A stretch of 64,000 nucleotides of DNA from NCBI GenBank assembly GCA_030523555.1, contig JAUNIH010000001.1:22995-86994 (forward strand), written 5' to 3'. The notes beneath the pieces were generated by a model that had not been told where the DNA came from, searched no databases, and was given only the letters and a program-made list of their open reading frames with translations. Of this stretch, positions 52,840 through 62,500 are shown piece by piece. The translations under genes and the position numbers were made by a program. The first letter of the stretch is position 1. The number at the start of each line of letters is the position of its first letter. The DNA comes from Erysipelotrichaceae bacterium (GTDB taxonomy: Bacteria; Bacillota_I; Bacilli_A; Erysipelotrichales; Erysipelotrichaceae).

Positions 52840-54476
52840 TATGACTGTGCCAGATTATATAATTCTTCAGCTGCCTGAATAGAACTTTCGCTTAATTCTG
52901 TAGAAGAAATAGATGCGAGTTCTTTAATTCTATCCTTATAATCAAGTTTCTTTACCATAGTCTCAGAAGAATTATCATTATCAGTCTTATAGATATAGTA
53001 ATGATTATCAGCACAGGCAGCTACTGGTGCAAGATGGGTAATAGATAATACCTGTGTATTCTTAGATATAGCTTTCATCTTTTTACCCATAGATAAAGCT
53101 ACCTTGCCGGATACGCCTGTATCTATTTCATCAAAGATAATAAGTCTGGTATCAGATATGGAAGAGAATACAGTTTTTAATGCCAGCATAAGTCTGGATA
53201 TTTCACCACCTGATGCGACATTTCTTAACGGTTTAAGATCTTCATTCTTGTTTAAGGAAACCATGAATTCAACATCATCCATACCGTTTTCATTAAGATC
53301 TGTCTTATTAATCTGTACTTTGAATTTTACATTATTCAGCATCAGATCACTGGTGTTTTCAATAATACTCTTTTCGAGGTTAAGAGCCTTTTTGGAACGT
53401 ATATTGTTAAGTTCTGTGGCAATATTTTCAGCGTTCTTATATAAAGAATCCACTTCTTTTTTCTTTTGAGATATGGCTCTGTCCTTATTATCAAACAGAT
53501 TTATCTTATCTTGAAGCTCTACTTTCAGATTTATAAGACCTTCTGTATTTGTGGCGTGTTTTCTTTTAAGTCTTGAATAAAGGAAAAGTCTTTCTTCTAT
53601 CTTTTCTATATCAATATCTTCACTATTATAGGAATCAAAGATATCTGATAACTTATCTATCTCATCATTTAACGAATAGTATAAAGATTCAATACTGTTT
53701 CTTATTTCCTGTATTTCTTCATCATCAGTGTTGAGATTTCTTACAAGGGTATGAAGTCTTTCCGATATCCCCTCTTCTTCCTTATAGAGATTAAGTGTAG
53801 TATTTAATGTTTCAAGATATTTTTCTACTGATTTATACTGCTTTTCCTGTTTAATAAGATTATTTTCTTCATCAATACTTAATTCAGCAGCTTCAAGTTC
53901 ATTCAGATCAAAACGCAGATAATCAAGTTCTTTTTCACTGAAGGTCGAATTTTCCATGATACTTAGTTCTTCGAGAGCTTTCTTGTACGAATGATATGCA
54001 TCGTTATAATTCTTTAATAATTCTTCATCTGCACAGTATTTATCAAGAAGTATCATATGATTCTTTTTCTGAAGCAGGTATTGCGAATCCTTTTGCGAAT
54101 GTATATCGATGTGGGATGAAAAAAGATCATTGAGAAATCCCAGTGTTACAAGCGACTGATTGACTCTTATACTGTTTTTTCCATCCTGGGATATTACTCT
54201 TTTGACAATAAGCTCATCATCATATTCAATATCGTTATCATTCAAGAGATTTTTCATATTATCATCAATATCAAAAACACCTTCGACAACAGCCTTTTCT
54301 TTACCGGTGCTTATTATTGAAGAATCAGCCTTACCCTTTAAAAGTAAGGTTAAAGCCCCTACTATTATGGATTTACCGGCACCTGTTTCACCTGTAAAGA
54401 CATTAAAACCATTTTCAAAATCAATTGAAAGGTCATTAATGATAGCGTAGTTCTGGATATGAAGACTTTTCAGCAT
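52839..54476 (-). CDS. recN: DNA repair protein RecN
   Basis: An SMC-like ATPase acting at double-strand breaks; 545 residues. Walker A is GETGAGKSI (near residue 30), coiled coils fill about 150-370, the signature region is ASGGEISRLMLALK and Walker B LIIFDEIDTGVSG. No ribosome site; AATAAT lies six bases before the ATG, so a leaderless internal start is possible. The argR and tlyA genes that usually lie between dxs and recN are missing. Confidence 0.95.
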   Translation of the reverse strand: MLKSLHIQNYAIINDLSIDFENGFNVFTGETGAGKSIIVGALTLLLKGKADSSIISTGKEKAVVEGVFDIDDNMKNLLNDNDIEYDDELIVKRVISQDGKNSIRVNQSLVTLGFLNDLFSSHIDIHSQKDSQYLLQKKNHMILLDKYCADEELLKNYNDAYHSYKKALEELSIMENSTFSEKELDYLRFDLNELEAAELSIDEENNLIKQEKQYKSVEKYLETLNTTLNLYKEEEGISERLHTLVRNLNTDDEEIQEIRNSIESLYYSLNDEIDKLSDIFDSYNSEDIDIEKIEERLFLYSRLKRKHATNTEGLINLKVELQDKINLFDNKDRAISQKKKEVDSLYKNAENIATELNNIRSKKALNLEKSIIENTSDLMLNNVKFKVQINKTDLNENGMDDVEFMVSLNKNEDLKPLRNVASGGEISRLMLALKTVFSSISDTRLIIFDEIDTGVSGKVALSMGKKMKAISKNTQVLSITHLAPVAACADNHYYIYKTDNDNSSETMVKKLDYKDRIKELASISSTELSESSIQAAEELYNLAQS

Positions 54477-54513
54477 ATACTAATTATTCGTAATAAAAAT
54501 TGAAATTCCTAAA

Positions 54514-55821
54514 TTATTTGCATTCAATACACTGTTTTTTTATTAAAAGTACAGTCGGTTTATCGTTTTTCGTAAATTCATGAACAGTATTTTTGATGAT
54601 TTCCTCATTTTCGCCATCCACAAGTTCAATATTGTTGAGATCTTTGAGATAGGATATATCATCTGTATCTTTGATGACACTTATGAGGATTCCCCCTGCT
54701 GATTTACTGATATAGTCACTGAACTGTTCATAACAGGTGCTCAGTTCACTGGCATTCATGCAGACATACGGATATAAACCAGATCTCACAAAACCGGCAG
54801 CCATTTCCAAAGATATCGCATCGCTGGAAGTGTTGATGCATCTGTTTACATACTGACCGAAGAGTACAGATATTCCATCTTTGAGGATATCTTTTGACAG
54901 GATGATTATATTTTCATTGGTAATCATCATTTTGCTTAATTCATTGGAAATGATGTGTTTAGGATAAAGATAATTGTCGGCTTCACCGGCGTAGGCTTTT
55001 CCTGTTGAAATATCAAACCTGTCAACTTCTTTCCAGGCTCCATTGGTATTTGCTTCTGCGAGTTTATATCCCTTTCCACTAGTGGATATGCAGTGTACAA
55101 CTACCGGATAATCCTTGGTCTTGGCTACTTCTAAAGCTCTGCATAACTCATTGTAGTTATGGCCATCTACCGGCCCGATATATTCAATATCATATTCACC
55201 GAAGATACCTTCATGAATCATTGATTTCTTGATTGATGATTTGAAGTTGTGGATATCTTCAATGTATTTTTCGCCGTTCTTATTTGAACGGATAACGTCC
55301 TTTACATTTGATTTGATGGTATTGTAGGTTCTGGTATTTCTTAAACCTGATACAAATCGATCTACCAGCCCTATACCCTGAGAGATGGTTGTATCATCAT
55401 TGAAGACAATAATCATTTTTCTTTTCTCTGCACCAATCTGATTTAAGGACTCTATCGCTTTACCAGAACGCAGATAATCAGAGTTGATAACTGATACAAC
55501 ATTATAATTATCGTTTTTCAGATCGCGTTTAATGGCGTCTGAAAGACAGCTTGAAAGACTGTATGACTCATTATCCGGATTATCGGTATATATTTCTGAT
55601 ATGAGATCCAGTTCATCACCACAGTAATAGACATGATCATTTTTGAATGTACTGTATAAAGACAGACCAACATCCACACATGAAAGATTGGTGGAAAGAT
55701 ATCCCCCGTTCTTTGATACATGTTCAATGATATTTTCCGTAATTGATGAAGATATGTTTTTTAAGGAATTCTTATCATTTTTAGATGATAAAGTGTATTC
55801 TTGAATTTTTAAAACGCTCAT
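54514..55821 (-). CDS. Degenerate, truncated DXP synthase-like protein
   Basis: A 435-residue relative of 1-deoxy-D-xylulose-5-phosphate synthase, usually about 620. Homology is clear in YIGPVDGHNYNEL, STSGKGYKLAE and in NGGYLSTNLSCVDVGLSLY. But the thiamine-diphosphate motif GDGxxTxGMA reads NSDYLRSGKA, the GHQ motif reads GDE, the GHSSTS stretch reads SLSSCLS, the catalytic EQHA stretch of the second domain is not recognisable, and the C-terminal transketolase domain is absent. It holds the dxs position after ispA. It is probably not an active DXS; a regulatory or decaying remnant is possible. The frame is intact. Confidence 0.85.
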   Translation of the reverse strand: MSVLKIQEYTLSSKNDKNSLKNISSSITENIIEHVSKNGGYLSTNLSCVDVGLSLYSTFKNDHVYYCGDELDLISEIYTDNPDNESYSLSSCLSDAIKRDLKNDNYNVVSVINSDYLRSGKAIESLNQIGAEKRKMIIVFNDDTTISQGIGLVDRFVSGLRNTRTYNTIKSNVKDVIRSNKNGEKYIEDIHNFKSSIKKSMIHEGIFGEYDIEYIGPVDGHNYNELCRALEVAKTKDYPVVVHCISTSGKGYKLAEANTNGAWKEVDRFDISTGKAYAGEADNYLYPKHIISNELSKMMITNENIIILSKDILKDGISVLFGQYVNRCINTSSDAISLEMAAGFVRSGLYPYVCMNASELSTCYEQFSDYISKSAGGILISVIKDTDDISYLKDLNNIELVDGENEEIIKNTVHEFTKNDKPTVLLIKKQCIECK

Positions 55822-55822
55822 A

Positions 55823-56650
55823 CTATCTTCCCTTCAGTATATTTATAACATCTTTTAAATATCCTGAATCAAACGGTGCCTTTTCAAGATATTCATATAA
55901 GTAATCAAATTCATCATCAATGATTTTAATCAGTTCTTCCTTTGTAGAGATACTTAAGGCTGTACCTTTGTTGTTCTGAATATCGGATTTGTTTTTACCT
56001 GTTTCTTCTTCTGATTTAATCAGATCGAAAAGATCATCCTGATTCTGGAATATCTGTCCGATTAAAGAACCCAGTTTTACAAAGTAATCATATTCATCAT
56101 TCTTCGCAATATACATTGGTGTAAGACAGGCTATCTTGAATAGTCCTCCGGTTTTATTATCCTGTATCTCAAAGAGTTTATCAGGATCAATTGTTTCACT
56201 GGTATTGGTGACATCCAATAGCTGACCGTATATCATACCATCAAGTCCTGCGTATTTAGAAAAAGCTTCAATAATCTTTACTTTGGCATCTGAATCAATA
56301 TATTTTGATGAAGCAATTCTGCCAAAACTGTCTGTAAGCAGCTGATCACCTGTAAGTATGGCGATATCTTCTCTGAAAGCCTTATGGCATGATGGTTTGC
56401 CTCTACGCATATCATCATTGTCCATGGCCGGAAGATCATCATGTATCAGTGAATATGTCTGTATCTCTTCTAGAGCCAGAGCACAGTCATAGGATAAAGA
56501 TTCATCCAGATTAAAACCCTTCATTATCGCAAAGATAATTCTCGGCCTGAATCTTTTACCGCCTTCCATGGTATAGATCATCGCATCTTTGATATGATTG
56601 TCTTTTAAAGAATTAAGATAATCATTAATATACTGTTCAAAATTATTCAT
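55823..56650 (-). CDS. ispA: Farnesyl/geranyl diphosphate synthase
   Basis: A prenyl-chain elongating enzyme of 275 residues. The first Asp-rich motif is [10 protein letters not shown] (DDxxxxD type of short-chain bacterial enzymes) followed by [11 protein letters not shown]; the second is QNQDDLFDL. The GGKRFRPRI stretch binds IPP. It overlaps xseB by eight bases and ends two bases before the dxs-like gene. Confidence 0.95.
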   Translation of the reverse strand: MNNFEQYINDYLNSLKDNHIKDAMIYTMEGGKRFRPRIIFAIMKGFNLDESLSYDCALALEEIQTYSLIHDDLPAMDNDDMRRGKPSCHKAFREDIAILTGDQLLTDSFGRIASSKYIDSDAKVKIIEAFSKYAGLDGMIYGQLLDVTNTSETIDPDKLFEIQDNKTGGLFKIACLTPMYIAKNDEYDYFVKLGSLIGQIFQNQDDLFDLIKSEEETGKNKSDIQNNKGTALSISTKEELIKIIDDEFDYLYEYLEKAPFDSGYLKDVINILKGR

Positions 56651-56843
56651 CAGTTTCCTCAGTACTCAGTTCTTCAATCTTCTTCTGAAATTTCAAAAGA
56701 TCTTCCTTTAAGGTTTTTGAAAGATTAAGTCCTTCTTCATATAAAGATAAAGACTTATCAAGATCCGTATCTTCCTTTTCCAGTTCACTAACTATATTTT
56801 CCAACCTTTTCATCTTTTCTTCAAACTTTAATTCTTCTGCCAT
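56643..56843 (-). CDS. xseB: Exodeoxyribonuclease VII small subunit
   Basis: A helical protein of 66 residues with the family pattern [32 protein letters not shown] split along its length. It partners XseA to cut single-stranded DNA. I chose the ATG at 56843 after AAAGGA. It starts two bases after the xseA stop. Confidence 0.95.
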   Translation of the reverse strand: MAEELKFEEKMKRLENIVSELEKEDTDLDKSLSLYEEGLNLSKTLKEDLLKFQKKIEELSTEETDE

Positions 56844-56845
56844 AA

Positions 56846-58087
56846 TCAATCCTTTCTGATTGCCTTAATCTCATCATCGACAAATCTTACACTGAATTCC
56901 TTATCTTTAAGCTCACTTGCCTTCTTAACCACTTTATTATCCTGCAGTACTATCGTATAACCCCTTTTAAGCACGTTATCAGTTGCGTAGGCTTCAAGTA
57001 AGGTATTTAAACGTTTATAGGTCAATTGCGCGCTGTTCAGTTTGGAATCAGTCTTAAAATACATTTTCTGAATATACTGTTCAATAATACTGTTCTGTAA
57101 AGATATTTTATGTACGCATTTATCCTTTAATGATCTTTCAATGCCATCTATAAGCGTAATACGGTTTATGATATGTGAATTGTATCTTGCGAGCTTTTCA
57201 AAATAGTAGTCAAGTCTGTTAGATGCAGATTTTGTCTTATTGGTAATGAGATTATTGAGATATCCTTGATTATCAAGAATGTTCTGATAGATATCTTGAA
57301 TATCTGGAGTAATCATTTCTACAGCTGCGGTTGGAGTAGGAGCTCTTAAGTCACAAACAAAATCCGTAAGGGTAAAATCCTGTTCATGCCCTACCCCGGA
57401 TATGATAAAGGTTCTTAAGGCATATATCGTTTTGACAAGACTTTCATCATTGAAACAGAAGAGATCTTCAAATGATCCACCACCTCTTGCCAGAATTATC
57501 GCATCATAATCCATATCATCTACAGTTTTAAGTTTATCGATAATGCTTGTTGGTGCATCATTTCCCTGTACAAGTACCGGATAATAATCAGTTTTGCATA
57601 GAGGCCATCTTCTGGCGAACTGTCTTTTTATATCTGACATGGCAGCTGAATTATCGCCCACCAGAACCGCTACTCTTTCAGGATATTCAGTTCTTATATT
57701 TATTTTATGATCTTCATCAAAATAACCGTTTTCACTTAACTCTTTCTTGAGTTTTTCATATCTGGCATATAAATCCCCTAATCCATAGAGATTCATCTTC
57801 TTTACATAGAGCTGCAGCTGTCCGCTTGTTTCAAAGATTGATGTATTACAGGTACATACTATCTTGTCTCCGTTTTTAGGTTCAAAGGATAAAGAAAAAG
57901 CAGCACTCTTAAACATTACACAATTGATTGCTGCATGTTCATCCTTCAATGTAAAGTACAGATGTCCTGAATAATGACGGTGATAATTGGATATTTCACC
58001 GGTAACTGTAATATTCTGCAGATTCAGATCGCCATCTATTTTATTTTTGAGATACCTTACAAGTGTACTTATTGAGAGTTCCTGCAT
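56846..58087 (-). CDS. xseA: Exodeoxyribonuclease VII large subunit
   Basis: A nuclease subunit of 413 residues. It has an N-terminal OB domain ([20 protein letters not shown]) and the catalytic domain with the [12 protein letters not shown] and [26 protein letters not shown] stretches, then a coiled-coil C-terminus. It overlaps nusB by 19 bases and precedes xseB. Confidence 0.96.
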   Translation of the reverse strand: MQELSISTLVRYLKNKIDGDLNLQNITVTGEISNYHRHYSGHLYFTLKDEHAAINCVMFKSAAFSLSFEPKNGDKIVCTCNTSIFETSGQLQLYVKKMNLYGLGDLYARYEKLKKELSENGYFDEDHKINIRTEYPERVAVLVGDNSAAMSDIKRQFARRWPLCKTDYYPVLVQGNDAPTSIIDKLKTVDDMDYDAIILARGGGSFEDLFCFNDESLVKTIYALRTFIISGVGHEQDFTLTDFVCDLRAPTPTAAVEMITPDIQDIYQNILDNQGYLNNLITNKTKSASNRLDYYFEKLARYNSHIINRITLIDGIERSLKDKCVHKISLQNSIIEQYIQKMYFKTDSKLNSAQLTYKRLNTLLEAYATDNVLKRGYTIVLQDNKVVKKASELKDKEFSVRFVDDEIKAIRKD

Positions 58088-58452
58088 ATATTATCCAAAA
58101 CTCCGTTGATATATCTGTAGGAATCTTCATCACAGTATGTCTTGGTAAGATTGATGGCTTCATCAATAACGACATTCTTGTCATTCAAACCAAGCTTCAG
58201 TTCGCTCACTGCTTCAAGAAGTATAGCCTGATCTACAAGGTTGAGTCTATCAAATGACCATTTATCAAGATAAGAAGAAATCTCTTTGATATATGACGGT
58301 TTATTATCGATAAGATTATATGTAATCTTTTCCGCAAAATCATTTTCTTCTTCAAAATTGTCTTTGTAACATACATCGATATCTTTTTTCAGCAGCAGAT
58401 GCTGATAGAGCGTAAAGACGATTTTTTCACGTGTTTCGTGTCGGTTAAGCAT
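58069..58452 (-). CDS. nusB: Transcription antitermination factor NusB
   Basis: An RNA-binding protein of rRNA antitermination, all helical, 127 residues: RHETREKIVFTLYQHLL, then WSFDRLNLVDQAILLEAV and NKNVVIDEAINLTKTYCDE-type stretches. I chose the ATG at 58452 over a TTG at 58470, because TATAAT (58464-58459) lies exactly six bases before that ATG and no ribosome site exists. The longer frame would begin upstream of the expected RNA start. Confidence 0.92.
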   Translation of the reverse strand: MLNRHETREKIVFTLYQHLLLKKDIDVCYKDNFEEENDFAEKITYNLIDNKPSYIKEISSYLDKWSFDRLNLVDQAILLEAVSELKLGLNDKNVVIDEAINLTKTYCDEDSYRYINGVLDNICRNSQ

Positions 58453-58493
58453 ATAGTTATTATATAACAAATACCCTGTAATATAATATTAAT
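58453..58493. promoter_or_regulatory. Divergent leaderless promoters of nusB and the DUF5662 gene
   Basis: Only 41 bp separate the two ATGs. Minus strand: TATAAT at 58464-58459, 6 bases to the nusB ATG. Plus strand: TATAAT at 58482-58487, 6 bases to the ATG at 58494. Both boxes have TG three bases upstream. No good -35 boxes are seen. Confidence 0.65.
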
Positions 58494-59057
58494 ATGAGTT
58501 TCCTGGAAAGACTTATAGGCCATATAAAGACCATTACAAAACACAGACATCTCGTTATCATTCACTGTTTTAAATGCGGTTTATATAAACAGGGTCTATT
58601 ACATGATCTGTCTAAATATTCACCAACAGAATTCATTCCATCTGTCAGATACTATCAGGGCTTTCAATCCCCTATTGTCAAAGAAAAAGAGATTATCGGA
58701 TATTCTGACTGCTGGCTTCATCATAAGGGAAGAAACAGACATCACTGGGAATACTGGACAGACAGGCTTAATGAAGACGATCATCTTACCTGTATTGAGA
58801 TGCCATTCAATTATCTTCTGGAATCAGTATGTGACAAGATAGCGGCATCCAAGGTATATGGTAAAGATAAATATGATGACGCCTATCCTTTAAATTATCT
58901 TATTCATTCCCACGAATATAAAACCATGAATCAGAATACGGCAAGAGATTTAAGAATACTCCTTGAATATCTTAAGGATAATGGTGAAAAAAAGGCTTTT
59001 GCATACTACAAAAGCCTGTATAGACAGTATAAAAAAGGAAATAAGATTATTCTTTAG
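58494..59057 (+). CDS. DUF5662 protein, HD-like
   Basis: A 187-residue cytosolic protein with metal-ligand-like residues HDLSKYSPTEF and WLHHKGRNRHHWEYW, the mark of DUF5662. The spacing suggests an HD-like phosphohydrolase fold, but no function is established. No ribosome site; TATAAT lies six bases before the ATG. Its 3' end overlaps the convergent comEB gene by 11 bases. Confidence 0.85.
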   Translation: MSFLERLIGHIKTITKHRHLVIIHCFKCGLYKQGLLHDLSKYSPTEFIPSVRYYQGFQSPIVKEKEIIGYSDCWLHHKGRNRHHWEYWTDRLNEDDHLTCIEMPFNYLLESVCDKIAASKVYGKDKYDDAYPLNYLIHSHEYKTMNQNTARDLRILLEYLKDNGEKKAFAYYKSLYRQYKKGNKIIL

Positions 59058-59517
59058 TTGTATCTAATGTTATTTTAACTTCATAAGAAAGCTGTTCGAG
59101 CTCTATACCAGCATCGTTCAGCATTTTTTTTGAAGCGATGTTGCCTTCTGTTCCATCATATTTATCAGATTCATATATGACTTTCTTGATACCGCACTGG
59201 ATGATTGCCTTGGCACATTCATTGCAAGGAAACAAAGATACATAAAGAATTGTATCTTTGAGATTACGTGGTGAATTAAGTATGGCATTTAATTCCGCAT
59301 GAACGACAAAGGCATATTTGGTATCAAGGAAACCACCCTTTCTTTCCCAAGGATACTCAGAGTCATTACATCCTCTAGGCATACCGTTATAGCCGATAGA
59401 AACAACCTTGTTGTCCTTATCGACAATACAGGCACCGACCTGTGTATTTGGATCTTTTGAACGCATCGCACTTAAGTGTGCCAGACCCATAAAATATTCA
59501 TCCCAAGTAATAGCCAT
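59047..59517 (-). CDS. Deoxycytidylate deaminase (ComEB family)
   Basis: Turns dCMP into dUMP for thymidylate synthesis. The zinc motifs are HAELNAIL and PCNECAKAI; 156 residues, full length. The comEB name is historical, as it lies in the comE locus of Bacillus; here it lies 20 kb from comEA/comEC. It starts two bases after the rhomboid gene. Confidence 0.94.
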   Translation of the reverse strand: MAITWDEYFMGLAHLSAMRSKDPNTQVGACIVDKDNKVVSIGYNGMPRGCNDSEYPWERKGGFLDTKYAFVVHAELNAILNSPRNLKDTILYVSLFPCNECAKAIIQCGIKKVIYESDKYDGTEGNIASKKMLNDAGIELEQLSYEVKITLDTTKE

Positions 59518-59519
59518 TT

Positions 59520-60749
59520 TTAAACCCCCTTGTATTTAAGATATATTTCAAACAGTTTGAGATACAGTTTATCAGCATATGATTTTAAACCGATATCGCT
59601 CATAAGATTAAGAACTTCCTGATCAGTTCCCAGGTAGAAAGGATCAATTTCTGTAAAGAAGACATATTTGGCTGTAAGAACCACCAGCATAATTACAACC
59701 AATGCGATATATCCCTTTTTACTGTTTCCATCAGATCTCATTATGTAGAAGAAGATAAATCCGACAATGGCACCGCCAAGATGGGCTGCCCAGGCAGTTG
59801 CAGACATGAAGTTCAGCATCAGATTGATGAGAATAGTCGGCAGTAACTGATTGATGTTGATGACGTGATTTGCCAGCAGGATAGCGATATACACTACAAA
59901 GAGTCCATATATACCACCGGATATACCGATACATATCGTATTTTCACAGATTATACCCTGTGTAAGTCCGCCGGCAAGAATCGATCCAAACAGCAGTAAT
60001 GCGTATTTTTTATGTCCGAGATTGTTTTCCAGAAAGACACCTATTCCAAATAAGGCGTACATATTAAAGAAAAAGTGCAGAAATCCCGCATGTAAAAATG
60101 CGTATGTGATCAGTCTGAAATACTGATTGAATCCCAAAGTAAAGGTATTGTATAAGGCTCCCAAGAAAATCAGAACACTGGACTGCGAATACTGTGATGA
60201 CATGATATATGAAAGTATCTGCATAATCGTACATATACCCATAACCGTAAGCGTTACATATGCCTTTCTGTTTCTTTCCTTAAGTATCTGTTTTCTTTTC
60301 TTTTTTAAGGAACTTATTACCTTATTGGTAATATCCGACATTTCCTTATTCTGATTGTTTACAGTATGTATTGAAGAATATATTTCCGGATATATACTTC
60401 TTACATTTATGCCATCTGCATAGTTTTCTTCGATATTTAAATAATCATAAGGCTCAAATTCTTCATTATGCTTACTGGTGCTTAAATGAATATCCAGAAA
60501 GCGGATATCTTTCTTGGCATATGCCTTCATATATGCCAGATATTCTTCTACCCTTTTAGCATCGTATATGAAAGATTCAGCCTCATTGAAACTAACTCTG
60601 ATCAGCTGATAATGTTCGTTATCGGGATTGGCAAACCAGGCTTCAGTTTCCTTAAGATTTTCATATTTTTTGATATTGATCTGCAGGTAGCTGTATAAGG
60701 ATATGAAGATACTTCCTACCTGATAGAGTTTGTAATAGGAATCAGCCAA
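59520..60749 (-). CDS. Rhomboid-family intramembrane serine protease with N-terminal extension
   Basis: A membrane protease of 409 residues. The first 165 residues are soluble and of unknown fold; one membrane segment lies near 170-190. The rhomboid core has the catalytic Ser in GISGGIYG and His in AHLGGAIVG, with six membrane segments. The start is TTG at 60749, overlapping the rluD-like stop, with GAGG eight bases before. The arrangement resembles Bacillus GluP, which also has a soluble N-terminal part. Confidence 0.9.
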   Translation of the reverse strand: MADSYYKLYQVGSIFISLYSYLQINIKKYENLKETEAWFANPDNEHYQLIRVSFNEAESFIYDAKRVEEYLAYMKAYAKKDIRFLDIHLSTSKHNEEFEPYDYLNIEENYADGINVRSIYPEIYSSIHTVNNQNKEMSDITNKVISSLKKKRKQILKERNRKAYVTLTVMGICTIMQILSYIMSSQYSQSSVLIFLGALYNTFTLGFNQYFRLITYAFLHAGFLHFFFNMYALFGIGVFLENNLGHKKYALLLFGSILAGGLTQGIICENTICIGISGGIYGLFVVYIAILLANHVININQLLPTILINLMLNFMSATAWAAHLGGAIVGFIFFYIMRSDGNSKKGYIALVVIMLVVLTAKYVFFTEIDPFYLGTDQEVLNLMSDIGLKSYADKLYLKLFEIYLKYKGV

Positions 60750-61656
60750 TGTTCTTACCTCTTTTTAAAGATATATAGTCTTTCATATACTGCGGCATAT
60801 CTGTTTCAAATTCCATTCTTTCATTGGTTTTGGGATGTATGAAAGAAAGATAATAGGCGTGAAGATACTGCCCTGTTTCATCTATTTTTTTTCTTCCGTA
60901 TTTGAGATCATTCACAACCGGATGATTTATAAACTTCATATGTACTCTGATCTGATGGGTTCTTCCGGTTTTCAGTTCACATTCGATTAATGTAGAATCA
61001 TCAAAACGTTCCAGGACACTGAACTCCGTTATCGCTTCCTTGGAGTTTTTGGAAGTAACACACATCGTCTGTCTGTCTTTTTCATTTCTTCCGATTGGAG
61101 CGTTTATCTCTCCCCCGTTATTTTCGATAACACCGGATACGATAGCGAAGTATTTACGGAAACATGTTTTATCCTTAAGCTGTTCAGAAAGAAATGAATG
61201 TGAGAAATTATCTTTGGCGCATACTATAAGTCCACTTGTATCCTTATCAATACGGTGCACAATACCTGGACGGTAATATCCGTTGACATCAGATAATTCT
61301 TTACAGTGATACAGCAAGGCATTTACAAGTGTTCCGTTATAGTTTCCTACTGCCGGATGTACAACCATATCCTTAGGTTTATTTACGACAATCAGATATT
61401 CATCTTCATACACGATGTCTAATGGTATATTTTCCGGAAGAATATCTGTCAGTGTCTTTTCTTCATATGAAAATTCAATAATATCATTCAGCTCAGTTTT
61501 TATCTTTTTGTTCGGAATACTGCCATTGAGTAAAACCTGACCGTTTTCAATCAGTTTCTGAATCTGTGATCTTGATAAAGGCGTATTGGCTGCAAGATAT
61601 GAATCAAGTCTCAGATCAAGATTTTCATCATCTACCACCAGTCTGATATCAGGCAT
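60742..61656 (-). CDS. RluD-family 23S rRNA pseudouridine synthase
   Basis: It has an N-terminal S4 RNA-binding domain (residues 14-70) and the catalytic domain with Asp in HRIDKDTSGL, and TGRTHQIRVHM near residue 235; 304 residues. It is next to lspA and overlaps its stop by eight bases, as in Bacillus lspA-rluD. The exact target uridine is not determined. Confidence 0.94.
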   Translation of the reverse strand: MPDIRLVVDDENLDLRLDSYLAANTPLSRSQIQKLIENGQVLLNGSIPNKKIKTELNDIIEFSYEEKTLTDILPENIPLDIVYEDEYLIVVNKPKDMVVHPAVGNYNGTLVNALLYHCKELSDVNGYYRPGIVHRIDKDTSGLIVCAKDNFSHSFLSEQLKDKTCFRKYFAIVSGVIENNGGEINAPIGRNEKDRQTMCVTSKNSKEAITEFSVLERFDDSTLIECELKTGRTHQIRVHMKFINHPVVNDLKYGRKKIDETGQYLHAYYLSFIHPKTNERMEFETDMPQYMKDYISLKRGKNIG

Positions 61657-62110
61657 TTTTATTCTCCATCATAATAAGAAACATCAGTAGAAAACATCCC
61701 ACTGTTATAAAACAGTCCGCAACATTGAATACTGGAAAATCATATCCGAAGATATTGAAATCAAGAAAATCTATAACGTATGAAAGACGTATTCTGTCTA
61801 TAAAGTTTCCAAGAGCTCCACTGATTATCATGAGATATGAGGCTTTATACATTTTTTCCGTATTCTTAGTCGTATACAGAAGATAGAACAAGGCACATAC
61901 CACAATAAGCGATATCATAGAGAGAAATACCGTCTGATCCTGCAGTATGGAAAATCCGGCACCGTAGTTTCTTACATAGTGGATACTGAAGAAATCTCTG
62001 ATTATTTCAAGAGATTCACCGATATCAAAATGTGATATGACAAGATATTTGCTGAACTGATCTAAACCGATCAGAGAAAATAACACAAGCAGATAGGTCA
62101 ATAAAAGCAT
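61649..62110 (-). CDS. lspA: Signal peptidase II (lipoprotein signal peptidase)
   Basis: Cleaves lipoprotein signal peptides, such as that of the BMP lipoprotein at 2020. Four membrane segments; catalytic Asp in FIDRIRLSYVIDF and FNVADCF, and the conserved NYGAGFSI; 153 residues. No ribosome site; TAAAAT (62122-62117) lies exactly six bases before the ATG, downstream of a terminator, so a leaderless start is plausible though its -35 would fall in the T tract. Confidence 0.95.
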   Translation of the reverse strand: MLLLTYLLVLFSLIGLDQFSKYLVISHFDIGESLEIIRDFFSIHYVRNYGAGFSILQDQTVFLSMISLIVVCALFYLLYTTKNTEKMYKASYLMIISGALGNFIDRIRLSYVIDFLDFNIFGYDFPVFNVADCFITVGCFLLMFLIMMENKNA

Positions 62111-62130
62111 AAATACATTTTACCTTATTT

Positions 62131-62161
62131 AAAGAAAAAGAAAAACACGGCGAAGCGTGTT
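62131..62161 (-). terminator. Terminator of the TSCPD gene
   Basis: On the minus strand AACACG, loop CTTCGC, CGTGTT, then a T-rich tract (TTTCTTTTTCTTT). The stem overlaps the stop codon. Confidence 0.85.
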
Positions 62162-62414
62162 ATGCGTTAGCGTTTTTATAAGCCTTTAAAGCCTCAGCTA
62201 TCTGGTCTGGACAGGATGTGTTTTTATATCCACAGGTAGTATTGGAGAATCTTTCAATCACATGATCAATATCCATACCAACCAGTATTTTTGAGATACC
62301 GGAAAGATTGCCGTTACAGCCTCCGACTACTTTAAGGGACTGTATTTTATTATCTTCAATTTCAAAGCGGAAGTGCTGGCTGCATACGCCTTTTGGTTTA
62401 TATTCAAATACCAT
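62160..62414 (-). CDS. TSCPD-domain protein
   Basis: A small protein of 84 residues with the CNGNLSGI stretch and the NTTCGYKNTSCPDQIAEAL end that names the TSCPD family. Similar domains lie at the C-terminus of some ribonucleotide reductases, but the role of the free form is unknown. The conserved cysteines suggest metal or redox chemistry. Ribosome site AAAGGAG. Confidence 0.88.
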   Translation of the reverse strand: MVFEYKPKGVCSQHFRFEIEDNKIQSLKVVGGCNGNLSGISKILVGMDIDHVIERFSNTTCGYKNTSCPDQIAEALKAYKNANA

Positions 62415-62500
62415 TGTTTTCTCCTTTAATGACCTAATTATATAACACTTTAGGTTTATATTTGTTAAAATTAATGTATTGATTTTAAAGGAGCAATTTT
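62415..62500. promoter_or_regulatory. Divergent promoter region of the TSCPD gene and gltX
   Basis: Minus strand: TATAAT at 62442-62437 with TG three bases upstream. Plus strand: TAAAAT at 62466-62471 with TG one base upstream (extended -10) and a possible -35 ATAACA at 62442-62447, 18 bp away. Both genes have AAAGGAG ribosome sites. Confidence 0.55.
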
